The notes below the pieces were generated by a model. The model searched no databases. It was not told the DNA's origin and saw only the letters and a list, made by a program, of their open reading frames with translations. From DASQDN01 sp963844855 (GTDB lineage Bacteria; Acidobacteriota; Terriglobia; Bryobacterales; Bryobacteraceae): a stretch of DNA of 64,000 nt. Positions 1 to 8,232 of this stretch are shown here, piece after piece. How positions within the stretch are numbered: the first letter of the stretch is position 1; each line of letters opens with the position of its first letter. The position numbers and the translations under genes are program-made. Where the stretch lies: positions 260,208 to 324,207 of the forward strand of contig CAWJQP010000091.1 of the NCBI GenBank assembly GCA_963844855.1, read 5' to 3'.

Positions 1-2
1 TA

Positions 3-971
3 ACCCGCACTCCCCGCATGCAACGCCATCCAAAATCAACGCACGCGAATCCGACTCCGGTGACAGACGGCAAGTATGTGGTTGCACTGTTCGGATCAGA
101 GGGGCTGTTTGCCTTCGACATGAATGGAAAGCCACTGTGGCAGAAGGATCTGGGCACCCTTGATTCCGGCTTCTTCATGGTTCCCTCGGCGCAATGGGGA
201 TTTGCGAGTTCACCGATTCTTCATGACAACAAGGTGATCGTCCAGGCTGACGTACAGAAGGACTCGTTTCTGGCAGCGTTCGACGTGCGCAACGGGAAAG
301 AACTGTGGCGAACACCGCGCAGCGACGTGCCTACCTGGGGGACGCCAACAATTGCTCCTTATGACGTGCCGAACGGGCCGAAGCAGCAGATTGTCGTGAA
401 TGGGTGGAAGCACATCGGAGGTTATGATCCGCGGAACGGCCGTGAACTATGGCGGATGGCAGGGACGGGAGACATCCCGGTTCCGACTCCAGTCACTTCC
501 AAGGGCCTTGTGATTTTTACCAGCGCACACGGTCCCGGCCGACCCATATATGCCGTTCGCACGAGTGCCGTCGGCGATGTTACAAAGAACACCGAAATGA
601 TTGCGTGGTCGCATGACCGCGCCGGGAATTATATGCAGACTCCGGTGGTGCTGGACGGGCTCGGCTACTTTTGCTTCGATAACGGCGTGTTGAGTGTTTA
701 TGAGATCGAGACGGGAAAGAAGCTATACCAGCAGCGGTTGGGAGCCGGAAGTTCGGGGTTCAGCAGTTCTCCGGTGGCAGCGGGAGGACGGATTTACGTG
801 ACGAATGAAGAAGGTCGTACGTATGTCATCGGGGCGGGGGCTTCGTTTCAGTTGCTGAAGGAGAACGAACTCGGGGAGTCGGTGATGGCAACTCCGGCGA
901 TTGCGGAGGGTGTCCTGTACGTACGGGGGCGGCGCCACTTGGTCGCGATCGGACAGCGGCCGAAACGGTGA
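3..971 (+). CDS. PQQ-binding-like beta-propeller protein (5' end outside window)
   Basis: This is the C-terminal part of a beta-propeller protein built from PQQ/quinoprotein-type repeats. Blade signatures recur, such as GSEGLFAFDMNGKPLWQ, AFDVRNGKELWR, GYDPRNGRELWR and VYEIETGKKLYQ. The frame is open to the left window edge, and the residues before the first ATG (position 18) read as normal propeller sequence, so the true start lies upstream. Family members are usually secreted; no catalytic residues are visible and the role may be scaffold or dehydrogenase-like. A PadR operon follows on the same strand after about 100 bases. Confidence 0.85.
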   Translation, partial: TRTPRMQRHPKSTHANPTPVTDGKYVVALFGSEGLFAFDMNGKPLWQKDLGTLDSGFFMVPSAQWGFASSPILHDNKVIVQADVQKDSFLAAFDVRNGKELWRTPRSDVPTWGTPTIAPYDVPNGPKQQIVVNGWKHIGGYDPRNGRELWRMAGTGDIPVPTPVTSKGLVIFTSAHGPGRPIYAVRTSAVGDVTKNTEMIAWSHDRAGNYMQTPVVLDGLGYFCFDNGVLSVYEIETGKKLYQQRLGAGSSGFSSSPVAAGGRIYVTNEEGRTYVIGAGASFQLLKENELGESVMATPAIAEGVLYVRGRRHLVAIGQRPKR

Positions 972-1042
972 TTAAGGTTGAGCGAGGTTGGGTTGCCTGA
1001 TTCGAAGGTGCGACTTAGCGGCAGATGAGCGCCCTTGACAGG

Positions 1043-1063
1043 TATATCAGTTGGAGATATATC
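1043..1063. promoter_or_regulatory. Inverted repeat in front of PadR gene, candidate autoregulatory operator
   Basis: TATATC (1043-1048) and GATATA (1056-1061) form a perfect inverted repeat with a 7-base spacer. The right arm is part of the palindrome GATATATC (1056-1063). It lies about 10 bases before the likely start codon of the PadR-family gene. PadR proteins commonly repress their own promoters through such AT-rich dyads, so an operator role is inferred. Confidence 0.45.
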
Positions 1064-1073
1064 TATAAGTGAT

Positions 1074-1430
1074 ATGCCTAAGGAGTCGATCCCAGAGGAC
1101 TTGGCAGCATGGACGCCGTTGACCCCTACCGTATTTTTCCTGTTGCTGGCGTTAATAGATGGCCCTAGGCATGGCTACGCGGTCATGAAGCGTTCGGCTG
1201 AACTATCAGAAGGTCGTGTGCGGATGGGCCCGGGAGCACTCTACACGACCATTCAAAGGCTTGTAGATGCTGCTCTGATCGAGGAGGTGCGCGCCGATGC
1301 TGAAGACTCACGGCGGCGGCTGTACCGTTTGACGGCATCCGGGAAATCGCTTCTCGCATTTGAGGTCGATCGCCTTGAGTCAGTCGTGAAGACCGCTCGC
1401 ACATTGAAATTGAAGCCATTGTCGAGGTAA
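1074..1430 (+). CDS. PadR-family transcriptional regulator
   Basis: Winged-helix regulator of the PadR family, about 119 residues. The hallmark N-terminal block is present: LLLALIDGPRHGYAVMKR, followed by GPGALYTTIQRLVDAALIEE and a wing rich in Arg/Tyr (DSRRRLYRLTASGK). A TTG at 1035 would add 13 residues but lies upstream of the dyad, so ATG 1074 is preferred. In Acidobacteriota such genes usually sit directly before a large FtsX-type permease. Here the next genes are a small protein and an esterase instead. It probably represses this short operon. Confidence 0.9.
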   Translation: MPKESIPEDLAAWTPLTPTVFFLLLALIDGPRHGYAVMKRSAELSEGRVRMGPGALYTTIQRLVDAALIEEVRADAEDSRRRLYRLTASGKSLLAFEVDRLESVVKTARTLKLKPLSR

Positions 1431-1433
1431 GCC

Positions 1434-1781
1434 ATGCATGCGTTCGTGCGTATGTTCTGCGCCTGTTATGCCGCTTTGCTCATCCTGCACAGCCGACGGC
1501 TGCGGGACGCGTACGGTCAAGAAATGGTGGACGTACTCAGGGATCAGATGCTCGATGCGCTGAATGCGGATGGCAAGACCGGGCCGCTCCTGCCTGCCGG
1601 GCGGGCACTGGGTGAACTCATAACGATTGCTGTTCCGTCCAGATTAAACCAAGAGGGCTTGGCAGTGATCTCAGTGGCGGCGTGTACTTCGTTCGGGCTG
1701 CTATTTGCACTCTGTCGCGTCTTACTCAATCAGGACATCCTCGACCCCTGGATGCGCACGATTGGACTGCAATGCCGGTGA
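1434..1781 (+). CDS. Small hypothetical protein in PadR operon
   Basis: A 115-residue protein starting 3 bases after the PadR stop. The segment HSRRLRDAYGQEMVDVLRDQ resembles the short N-terminal region seen in several PadR-associated permeases and membrane proteins (R-R-x-R-x-x-Y-G-x-E-M). One hydrophobic stretch near residues 75-100 (LAVISVAACTSFGLLFALCR) could be a membrane helix. Its stop TGA shares its last base with the downstream ATG (TGATG), which suggests translational coupling to the esterase. It could be the truncated N-terminal module of a lost permease. Function unknown. Confidence 0.6.
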   Translation: MHAFVRMFCACYAALLILHSRRLRDAYGQEMVDVLRDQMLDALNADGKTGPLLPAGRALGELITIAVPSRLNQEGLAVISVAACTSFGLLFALCRVLLNQDILDPWMRTIGLQCR

Positions 1782-3082
1782 TGGCAGCACCCCCTCTCGT
1801 CCGAGTTCCCCGTCTGGTCTTGACAGCGGCCCCGCTGATTATGATTTTGAGTTGTACCCCTGCCGAGCAAATCGAGGAGAGCGTCCGCATCGCAACGCTG
1901 CGCGGATCGGTACGAGCAGGTAACGCTGAGGCCGTCGAACAGTTCATTGGCGAACTGAAGGCTCGCGGCGGGACTCCGTTGATCGAGGAAATTCCTGGGG
2001 ATGCTCAGTATCTCCATGTGACGTTCGTGTGGCAAGGTGATTCCTCCACACGTGGTGTCCTGATCGATTGGTATCCTTTCACCGTCTCACGGGCGGCGGA
2101 ACTCAGCATGATTCGGATGGAGGGTACGAACCTCTGGCACCGTACGCTCCGGGTACCCAGAGGATCACGGTTCCTGTACCAGCTCAGCGTAAACGATCCA
2201 CGCACGACGATCCCGAATGGAACGGGGCAGCCACGTCCCGGACCGGATCCGCTCAACCCACGACGGGATATCGTCGAGTTACCTGGCGCACCGGCGCAAC
2301 CCTGGCTGGCTCGCCGTGAAGGTGTTGAACGGCTGCGACTCGTTCGTGAACACATTCGCTCCCGCGTTCTGAATGAGAATCGGCCAGTGTTCGTCTACAC
2401 ACCGCCTGGATGGAAGCGGACTGACAGGGCGCCCTCACTGATTCTCTTCGACGGAGAACAAGAGGACGGCATGGTGTTCGCATCTGCGACAGTCGAGAAC
2501 CTGATCCATGAGGGCAAGATCCCTCCTCTTGTCATCGCACGGATTCCAAATCCGAGCGGACGCAGTCGTATGCGCGATCTTGGCTGCAGGCCGGAATTCT
2601 CGGAATTCCTGGAGAAAGAACTCGCGCCGTTTCTACAGCGTAATTACGGTACGTCCCCTGCTCCGGAGCACACCGCCGTGGGCGGCGCCAGCCGAGGCGG
2701 ACTGGCGGCCGTTTGTGCCGCATTGCACGCGCCTGGTCAGTTCGGAATGGTGATCAGCCAATCCGGTTCTCTCTGGTACTTGCCGCCGGAGGAACGACGC
2801 GAACCTTATGGCGAGCGTAGCTGGGTTGTTCGGCAGTTCCTGGAACGTCCGCGCATGCTGGTCCGTTTCTACATCGATGTGGGCAAGTTCGAGTTCGATG
2901 CGACGGGTGAGGGCTATGGTACGCTCGAGCCCGCTCGCAGACTCCGGGATGTTTTGCGTGCTAAGGGGTACGAGGTGAACTATCAGGAGTTCTTGAGTGG
3001 ACATGACGACATCACTTGGCGGGGCAGTTTAGGTGACGCCCTTATCACCCTTTTTGGACCGAGAACTCCTCAGCAGCCCTAG
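1781..3082 (+). CDS. Lipoprotein esterase, enterochelin-esterase-like alpha/beta hydrolase
   Basis: Putative esterase of the Fes/IroE-like alpha/beta hydrolase family, about 433 residues. From ATG 1781 the N-terminus reads as a lipoprotein signal with lipobox ILSC, so it is probably membrane-anchored. An early-set-like domain (about residues 60-170) precedes the catalytic domain. The nucleophile elbow is GGASRGG; a likely acid lies in YIDVGKFEF and the catalytic His in SGHDD. An in-frame GTG at 1682 and ATG at 1772 are alternative starts, but only the later starts place the signal peptide at the N-terminus. The substrate cannot be read from sequence; ester hydrolysis outside the cytoplasm is inferred. 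Confidence 0.82.
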   Translation: MAAPPLVRVPRLVLTAAPLIMILSCTPAEQIEESVRIATLRGSVRAGNAEAVEQFIGELKARGGTPLIEEIPGDAQYLHVTFVWQGDSSTRGVLIDWYPFTVSRAAELSMIRMEGTNLWHRTLRVPRGSRFLYQLSVNDPRTTIPNGTGQPRPGPDPLNPRRDIVELPGAPAQPWLARREGVERLRLVREHIRSRVLNENRPVFVYTPPGWKRTDRAPSLILFDGEQEDGMVFASATVENLIHEGKIPPLVIARIPNPSGRSRMRDLGCRPEFSEFLEKELAPFLQRNYGTSPAPEHTAVGGASRGGLAAVCAALHAPGQFGMVISQSGSLWYLPPEERREPYGERSWVVRQFLERPRMLVRFYIDVGKFEFDATGEGYGTLEPARRLRDVLRAKGYEVNYQEFLSGHDDITWRGSLGDALITLFGPRTPQQP

Positions 3083-3392
3083 CGGCGAGATTGCCTCTCT
3101 CCGCTGCGGGTGCGAAGGTGCCGGCATCAGCAGCCTTCCTATCGTTGCGCCTCTGATGTCTCCTTAACGCTAGGCCATTTGGATCTAACGCCGTTCTTCG
3201 GGCGTGATCATGGATACCAGGGCGACTGATCATTTTGCCTCTTTGGCATATGCAGAGCGATTGATTCCGTAATCATTCGCAGCCAGATGGAACACTCATG
3301 GCGCTGCCTGCGTAACGATTAGGGATGGCACAATCCACGCACCTCCCACTCGCCGCGGCCGAGAGGTCAACGATTCGGCCGGCGGCGCCATC
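3083..3392. other. Intergenic stretch with one copy of a dispersed repeat
   Basis: No convincing coding frame. The only recognisable content is the short dispersed repeat at 3175-3208 (separate entry). The segment before 3393 holds no obvious promoter hexamers. Confidence 0.5.
3175..3208 (+). repeat. Dispersed repeat R, partial copy
   Basis: The core CATTTGGATCTAACGCCG plus TTCTTCGGGCG is nearly identical to the 3' part of the copies at 20765-20838 and 37102-37176. Only the 3' half of the longer element is present. All three copies lie in noncoding gaps on the same strand. Confidence 0.55.
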
Positions 3393-4448
3393 GTGACTCA
3401 GGATCGTAAGGTGACAATGACAACGCAATCGGCAACACGTTGTTCGCTAATCGGAATCGCCGCGGCACTGGCAGTGTTGGGAGCAGCATTCCTCATTTGG
3501 CAAAAGGTGGGTCCGCGCACCGTAACCGTGTCAGTCGGGAAATATCCCGAGGAACTCGTGTACGTTCGTTCCTCAGATGACATCGTGAATGCTGGCGCGC
3601 TGTTTACGTCAAAGGAATCGCCCAAACCTGTTGCGATCATTTGGATCCACGGTTGGGGGACGAACTTCTACTCTCCAACGTACACGATGATCGGTCGTGG
3701 GCTGGCCGCCCGGGGCTATACGACAATCAGCGGAAACACGCGTATGCACGACCTGGGCAATGTTGCCGGGCACCGAAACGGGAAGCGGCTCCGTGGCGGA
3801 GGTTACTGGGGCGTGGCAAGCGAGGAGGTCCGAGATCTCCGGGCCTGGGTCGACTTTGTCGAAGCTCAGGGCTCCAAGCAGGTTGTGCTGGTTGGACACA
3901 GCGCCGGCTGGTCTGCGGTGCGCAGCTACCAGCTTGAAGAGAAGGATTCACGGGTGGCGGGAGTGGTCCTCGCTTCCGGCGCAGTTCACGCCGAGACAAG
4001 ACCAACGGACGCCGATCAACTTGCAGAAGCCAAGCGCCTGATGGCCGCGGGCGAAGGCGATGCGTTGATACGTGATCCGAAGCGCGATTTTCCCTCCTAT
4101 GTCAGCGCAGCCACATTCCTGGACATCGCGAATGCTACGGCGGAAACCAAGGACTTCTTCGGCGTGCAAACAACAACGCTAAATCCAGGCATTTCGCGCA
4201 TCACTTGCCCGCTGCTTGCATTTTTCGGTACCAAGGGAGATGTGGGAAATGAGGAAGACTTGGCACTGCTCAAATCGTCGATCCAACGCCAACGGAGCCG
4301 TCCGAGTCGGGTGGACACAGCCATGATACGGAACGGCGATCACATGTATACCGGTGAAGAGGCCCAGGTCGCCCATACTATTGCCGAGTGGATTGATCGC
4401 GCCGTGCGGCCACCGCGGGCGAACGAACCTGTCTCAGGCGAGCGTTAA
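3393..4448 (+). CDS. Alpha/beta hydrolase with N-terminal membrane anchor
   Basis: A 351-residue (GTG 3393) or 343-residue (ATG 3417) alpha/beta hydrolase. One hydrophobic helix at about residues 19-37 is followed by the oxyanion-loop motif WIHGWGTN, the nucleophile elbow GHSAGW near residue 170, a late Asp in FFGTKGDVG, and the catalytic His in NGDHMYTG. The single helix without a clear cleavage site suggests a membrane-tethered enzyme facing the periplasm. Substrate unknown; esterase, lipase or peptidase-like activities are all possible. It stands alone between a repeat-bearing gap and convergent minus-strand genes. Confidence 0.82.
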   Translation: MTQDRKVTMTTQSATRCSLIGIAAALAVLGAAFLIWQKVGPRTVTVSVGKYPEELVYVRSSDDIVNAGALFTSKESPKPVAIIWIHGWGTNFYSPTYTMIGRGLAARGYTTISGNTRMHDLGNVAGHRNGKRLRGGGYWGVASEEVRDLRAWVDFVEAQGSKQVVLVGHSAGWSAVRSYQLEEKDSRVAGVVLASGAVHAETRPTDADQLAEAKRLMAAGEGDALIRDPKRDFPSYVSAATFLDIANATAETKDFFGVQTTTLNPGISRITCPLLAFFGTKGDVGNEEDLALLKSSIQRQRSRPSRVDTAMIRNGDHMYTGEEAQVAHTIAEWIDRAVRPPRANEPVSGER

Positions 4449-4602
4449 GCGGATCGGTCTTTACCGTCTTCCCTGGTTTGAAGTAATCGCGATGCACCAA
4501 ACCGTGAGGACAATCGCATGTGACGGCCTAAGTTAGCGACGATCCATCACGATCAATTTGCAACTGACATCTGCGACATCCGAACGGCTGATTTCATTGA
4601 GC

Positions 4603-5040
4603 TCAGCTGAGTTCTTGGGCAAGTCCGATGAGAAGCCCTTCAGGCCCGCGGATGTAGCAGAGCCGATACGCGTCTTTATATTGGACTACTTCGCCTACGA
4701 GTTGCGCTCCGCGCTTGCGGAGCCTTTCAAGCGTCTCGTCGATGTCGTCCACGGCGAACATGACTCGGAGGTAGCCTAGAGCGTTCACCGGGGCGTTGCG
4801 GTGATCCGCGACGACAGGCGGCGTGAGGAAGCGGGAGAGCTCGAGCCGGCCGTGGCCGTCCGGCGTGCGCATCATGGCAATCTCGACGTGCTGATCGCCC
4901 AGTCCAGTGACACGTCCGGCCCATTCTCCTTCGATTGTGGCCCGCCCTTCGAGCTCGAGGCCGAGCTCGCGAAAAAAATCAATTGTCCCTCCGAGGTCTT
5001 CGACGACGATTCCTACGTTGTCCATCCGTTTGAGCGCCAT
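4603..5040 (-). CDS. VOC-family (glyoxalase/bleomycin-resistance-like) protein
   Basis: A 145-residue protein with two VOC half-modules: NVGIVVEDLGGTIDFFRELG at the N-terminus and LRVMFAVDDIDETLERLRKRG in the middle, ending GPEGLLIGLAQEL. Length is typical of a single-domain VOC metalloenzyme. The first metal-ligand position, often His in the family, is Asn here (MDNVGIVV); I recall this from some related proteins, so the metal site may differ from glyoxalase I. Function beyond the fold (lyase, dioxygenase or resistance) cannot be assigned. Confidence 0.85.
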   Translation of the reverse strand: MALKRMDNVGIVVEDLGGTIDFFRELGLELEGRATIEGEWAGRVTGLGDQHVEIAMMRTPDGHGRLELSRFLTPPVVADHRNAPVNALGYLRVMFAVDDIDETLERLRKRGAQLVGEVVQYKDAYRLCYIRGPEGLLIGLAQELS

Positions 5041-5132
5041 GTGTCCAATCTACAAGGTGTGGTCTAGTCCAACAACTGAGGCTGCGGGTGGGTGCGCGGT
5101 TTATGTTTCCGATCGGTATATTCAGAGCCACA

Positions 5133-6041
5133 CTACGGCTGCGCGGCCTCTACGTTTTTTACCGGACGCAATTCACGAACCGCTTGAATCACCTCTCGTA
5201 TGGCCTCCACTACTGCGGCTGGCTGTGACAAATGGATGTAGTGGTTAGCGCCTGGCACGGCCCTCCATCTTCCCAGCGGCGAGAACGCTGCTATCTCCCT
5301 CTGAAGTTGTTGAGCTTTCAATGCACCCATCGATGCCCGGTCGAGCCATGTGGTTTCAATTCCTGGGGAAAGTACAATGAGCGGAATCGCTGGCAACCGT
5401 TTGGACTCTTTCTGCGCCTCCGACACGCTCAACCCGATCGCCTCTCTCTCTGCGCGTTCGCCTGATTTCCATCTTTCCGTCGCCCACATCTGTCGCAGTA
5501 GTTCCTCCACGGCCTTCGGGCGTTCCACCTCGGGTTGCACATATCGCAGCTGAGGTGTGCCCGTGGGTTCCCAAAAGCGTTTAGGCTCAAAGTTCCACTG
5601 GTCCTCGTGAGTAGAGTCCACCAGTACCATTCCCGCCACTCGTTCGGGGAACCTGCGCACGAAAGCCCGAACATACAGGCCGCCCAAAGAATGGCCGACC
5701 AGCGCGTATGGCGCCGGTATGTCCGCCTTCGACAACAAAGTTGCCAACTCTTCCGCGATCTGCTGCGAAGACCGGGGAGCTTTTCCTGCCTCACTCCAGC
5801 CGAACCCGGCTCGATCATAACTGCAAACACGCGTGAAACGCGCGACGGCCGGCTGCACCAAAGCCCAATCAAGCGAACTACCGGGAAAACCTGACTCGAG
5901 CACCACGGTAGGCGAGCCGTTACCCGTGCAATGAATGTGGAGCTTCGTTGTGCCAATGTTCACTATCTGACCCGGCGGTGGCGCAATCTCTGCACCGGCC
6001 ACAACGACGAAAGTGGCAAACAGAGCCAGTCGAAAGAACAT
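5133..6041 (-). CDS. Secreted alpha/beta hydrolase
   Basis: A 302-residue alpha/beta hydrolase with a Sec signal peptide (MFFRLALFATFVVVAGAEI). The core reads CTGNGSPTVVLESGFPG, then YDRAGFGWSE, nucleophile elbow GHSLGG near residue 118, and late residues LIVLSPGIE and GANHYIH carrying the probable acid and His. This is the standard architecture of secreted acidobacterial hydrolases of the chloroperoxidase/haloalkane-dehalogenase-like group. Substrate is not predictable. The upstream minus-strand gene starts about 980 bases away, so it is probably transcribed alone. Confidence 0.85.
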   Translation of the reverse strand: MFFRLALFATFVVVAGAEIAPPPGQIVNIGTTKLHIHCTGNGSPTVVLESGFPGSSLDWALVQPAVARFTRVCSYDRAGFGWSEAGKAPRSSQQIAEELATLLSKADIPAPYALVGHSLGGLYVRAFVRRFPERVAGMVLVDSTHEDQWNFEPKRFWEPTGTPQLRYVQPEVERPKAVEELLRQMWATERWKSGERAEREAIGLSVSEAQKESKRLPAIPLIVLSPGIETTWLDRASMGALKAQQLQREIAAFSPLGRWRAVPGANHYIHLSQPAAVVEAIREVIQAVRELRPVKNVEAAQP

Positions 6042-6106
6042 AGAACATCATTCTTCCACAAGCATTCACAGCGAAGTCGCCTATGAGGCGCCGAACTCAC
6101 GCGTGC

Positions 6107-7021
6107 TTAGCTTCTTCGAAAGCGTGGAAGGTCCACCTCATCCCAACTCATGATGTTGAGAACCGCTTGCTCGTCGCTGGGGGATTGAGGGAACCTGCGC
6201 CGACGGGCCAGATGATAGGCGATACTTTCCAGCGCCGCTTTCAGGAAATCTTCTCTCGTCGCCGCTCGATTGGTTAGGTGCGATCGCATCGGAGGATGCT
6301 CAGGCGCAGCACCCGTGGTCTTTTCGATGTCGCCGAGGATCTCTGCTGCGGATAATCCTTTGTAGTGGCCTTGCTTGGCGATTCTCGCCACAAGTCGATG
6401 TGCTTCGGCATCGGCCACAGTTTGTTCGAACATCTTGCCAGTATCAGGCCCGACAAACTCACCGTCTCGAAAGAAGATGCCGTCCAGCACCAGTGTGACT
6501 CGCCGGATTACCTCGCGACTGCTGGAGCCGCCGCTCCCTCCGCCTGCAATCATGCCGCCACGCCACTTTTCGTCATCCGTCGGTGGTCGGACGTCTCGGT
6601 TGTCTCCCACTAAGCCCGATTCAGCGATGTACCGCCTCGATCCCGGGAAGATTGTGTTCCAGTACTCGTATACTTTCAGATTCAAGTTGTTCGGCAATCC
6701 GAACGGAAGCAAGAGGGGACGCGGCGAGAGCATACCGCGCGAATGGTGGAAGTTCCGGCCCGAGTCCGTCTCAAATTGCCACACTGCATGTAGTCCGACG
6801 ATCGCTTTCGTGCTGCGATTCAGCAAAATCGCCGACGTCGGGCGGTCTTCCGGATCGATGTGCGGCCGGAACTTTTCGGGAAACGGCGGCGAACCCTCGG
6901 TGGAGTTCGCCTCACGGCGCACGATCTCCCCCAGGAGCGTGTCGTAGTCAGGCGAGGAAACGGCGACGAGCAGAACGCCATGTTCCGGTGCGCCTTTACA
7001 CAGAAACTCCATGCATGCCAT
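6107..7021 (-). CDS. Conserved-looking hypothetical protein, about 304 residues
   Basis: I do not recognise a family. From ATG 7021 (or 7012) the protein starts MACMEFLCKGAPEHGVLLVAV. It contains a central glycine/serine-rich linker (GGMIAGGGSGGSSS) that may separate two domains, and an Arg-rich C-terminal region. No signal peptide or membrane helix is visible, so it is probably cytoplasmic. The frame stays open about 80 bases further upstream, but those residues look noncoding. Its start is about 90 bases from the end of the thioredoxin-like gene on the same strand, so the two may be cotranscribed. Confidence 0.65.
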   Translation of the reverse strand: MACMEFLCKGAPEHGVLLVAVSSPDYDTLLGEIVRREANSTEGSPPFPEKFRPHIDPEDRPTSAILLNRSTKAIVGLHAVWQFETDSGRNFHHSRGMLSPRPLLLPFGLPNNLNLKVYEYWNTIFPGSRRYIAESGLVGDNRDVRPPTDDEKWRGGMIAGGGSGGSSSREVIRRVTLVLDGIFFRDGEFVGPDTGKMFEQTVADAEAHRLVARIAKQGHYKGLSAAEILGDIEKTTGAAPEHPPMRSHLTNRAATREDFLKAALESIAYHLARRRRFPQSPSDEQAVLNIMSWDEVDLPRFRRS

Positions 7022-7107
7022 GTTGGCACATCTAAACCTTGTCGACGCGCGTCTACAGCCAGGCTGCCTGGAGCCCGTTGCCCACAACGCGTTCACCAGC
7101 AAAATGC

Positions 7108-7827
7108 TTATTCGGAGATCAGCCGGTCGATCGTGGAACGAATAGCAACGAAGTCATTTTCACAGGCGGCGTGCTCCTCGGATGCCGCTCCATCGTGATA
7201 TTCCATGCCCGGATGAACGTAGCGCACCACGCCGTTCTTGTCTAAAATGAACGTCACCGATGTGGGTACCCGGACCCCCTTGGGACGGCTGTCGAGCCAC
7301 CAATTGTTCAGCGTCCGCCACTGCCAGTCAACTGCTACAGGGAATGCATACTGCCGACTCACCACGGCGCGTCGCACTCGTTCGACATCGATCGGCTTCT
7401 CGCGACCGAGCTTTGGGTGAAACACACCGATGACCTTCAAACCTCGTGACGAATACTGCTCATGAAGTTGGCGGAGCGTCGGAGATGTTGAGGCGCAAAG
7501 CGGACACGTATCTGTCCACCAGCGAAGAAGCACCACGCTACCTCGAAGATCCGCGATCGACAGCGCCTTCGAGTTCAGCCATTGTTCGAACTCAAACTGG
7601 AGTGCGACCATCCCGATGCGATCATTACCAGCGGTCCTGTCCATCGTCTTCAGGGCGCCGAGCATCTTCGCAACCTGCGTATCAATCTCCGCGTCCGTCT
7701 TGCCTTGCGACTTCAGCAACCCGCGATAATCCGCCCACGAATTGACGGTCGGGATTGCCTCATTGGCTGCGATAAGGGCACTGAAAGCGAACACGACGAA
7801 AGCAGCAGAACGGGTCAGCATAGCCAC
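7108..7827 (-). CDS. Secreted TlpA/AhpC-like thioredoxin-fold protein
   Basis: A 239-residue protein with a signal peptide (hydrophobic residues 6-21, cleavage after about ALIA) and a C-terminal thioredoxin fold. The redox motif is CPLC in WWTDTCPLCASTSP, preceded by IADLRGSVVLLRWW as in TlpA/ResA proteins. The cis-Pro region is GVRVPTSVTFILDKNGVVRYVHPG. It probably acts in the periplasm as a thiol-disulfide oxidoreductase or peroxidase-like reductant. About 60 residues between signal and fold have no obvious domain. Confidence 0.85.
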   Translation of the reverse strand: MAMLTRSAAFVVFAFSALIAANEAIPTVNSWADYRGLLKSQGKTDAEIDTQVAKMLGALKTMDRTAGNDRIGMVALQFEFEQWLNSKALSIADLRGSVVLLRWWTDTCPLCASTSPTLRQLHEQYSSRGLKVIGVFHPKLGREKPIDVERVRRAVVSRQYAFPVAVDWQWRTLNNWWLDSRPKGVRVPTSVTFILDKNGVVRYVHPGMEYHDGAASEEHAACENDFVAIRSTIDRLISE

Positions 7828-8007
7828 TTAGTGTAGTACTTCTACACGTGAGCGGTCACTTCGAACGGCTTTATCCAAATCTTGGCATCGGTAGGCTTCT
7901 TTACAATCTGTCGGCGATCCCAATCAAGGAAGCGGAGCAAAAAAAGATCGCTACGAAAGCAAACGGTGGAATCGGTTTCGGCGTCAACAACTTGTCGAAG
8001 GAGAAAA

Positions 8008-8193
8008 ATGGCTACCAAGAAAAAAGCGGCTTCTAAAGGCAAGAAAAAGATTCACAAAGTCATGGAGGAGCATAAGGAAGGAAAGCTTAAGTCCGGGAGT
8101 GGAAAGAAAGTGAAGAGCCGGAAGCAGGCCGTTGCCATAGCACTGAGCGAGGCAAGAGAATCGGGCGCCAAGATTCCGAAGAAAAAGAAGTAA
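8008..8193 (+). CDS. Small very basic Lys-rich protein (DUF6496-like)
   Basis: A 61-residue protein of extreme Lys content. The diagnostic segment is KKIHKVMEEHKEGKLKSGSG, followed by KVKSRKQAVAIALSEARESG and KIPKKKK. I recall this pattern from the DUF6496 family of small basic proteins, whose role is unknown; nucleic-acid binding is a reasonable guess from charge. ATG 8008 has a good ribosome-binding site (GAAGGAG at 7996-8002), so the longer in-frame extension from 7882 is rejected. It is convergent with the toast-rack lipoprotein gene. Confidence 0.78.
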   Translation: MATKKKAASKGKKKIHKVMEEHKEGKLKSGSGKKVKSRKQAVAIALSEARESGAKIPKKKK

Positions 8194-8207
8194 GAGCTGA
8201 CAACACG

Positions 8208-8232
8208 CTGAGAGGAGTCTGCTCCGGCTCAG
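8208..8232. terminator. Hairpin between convergent genes
   Basis: CTGAG (8208-8212) pairs with CTCAG (8228-8232), and inside it GGAG pairs with CTCC around a TCTG loop. It lies between the convergent ends at 8193 and 8229 and overlaps the last codons of the minus-strand gene. There is no U-run, so terminator function is tentative. Confidence 0.35.
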
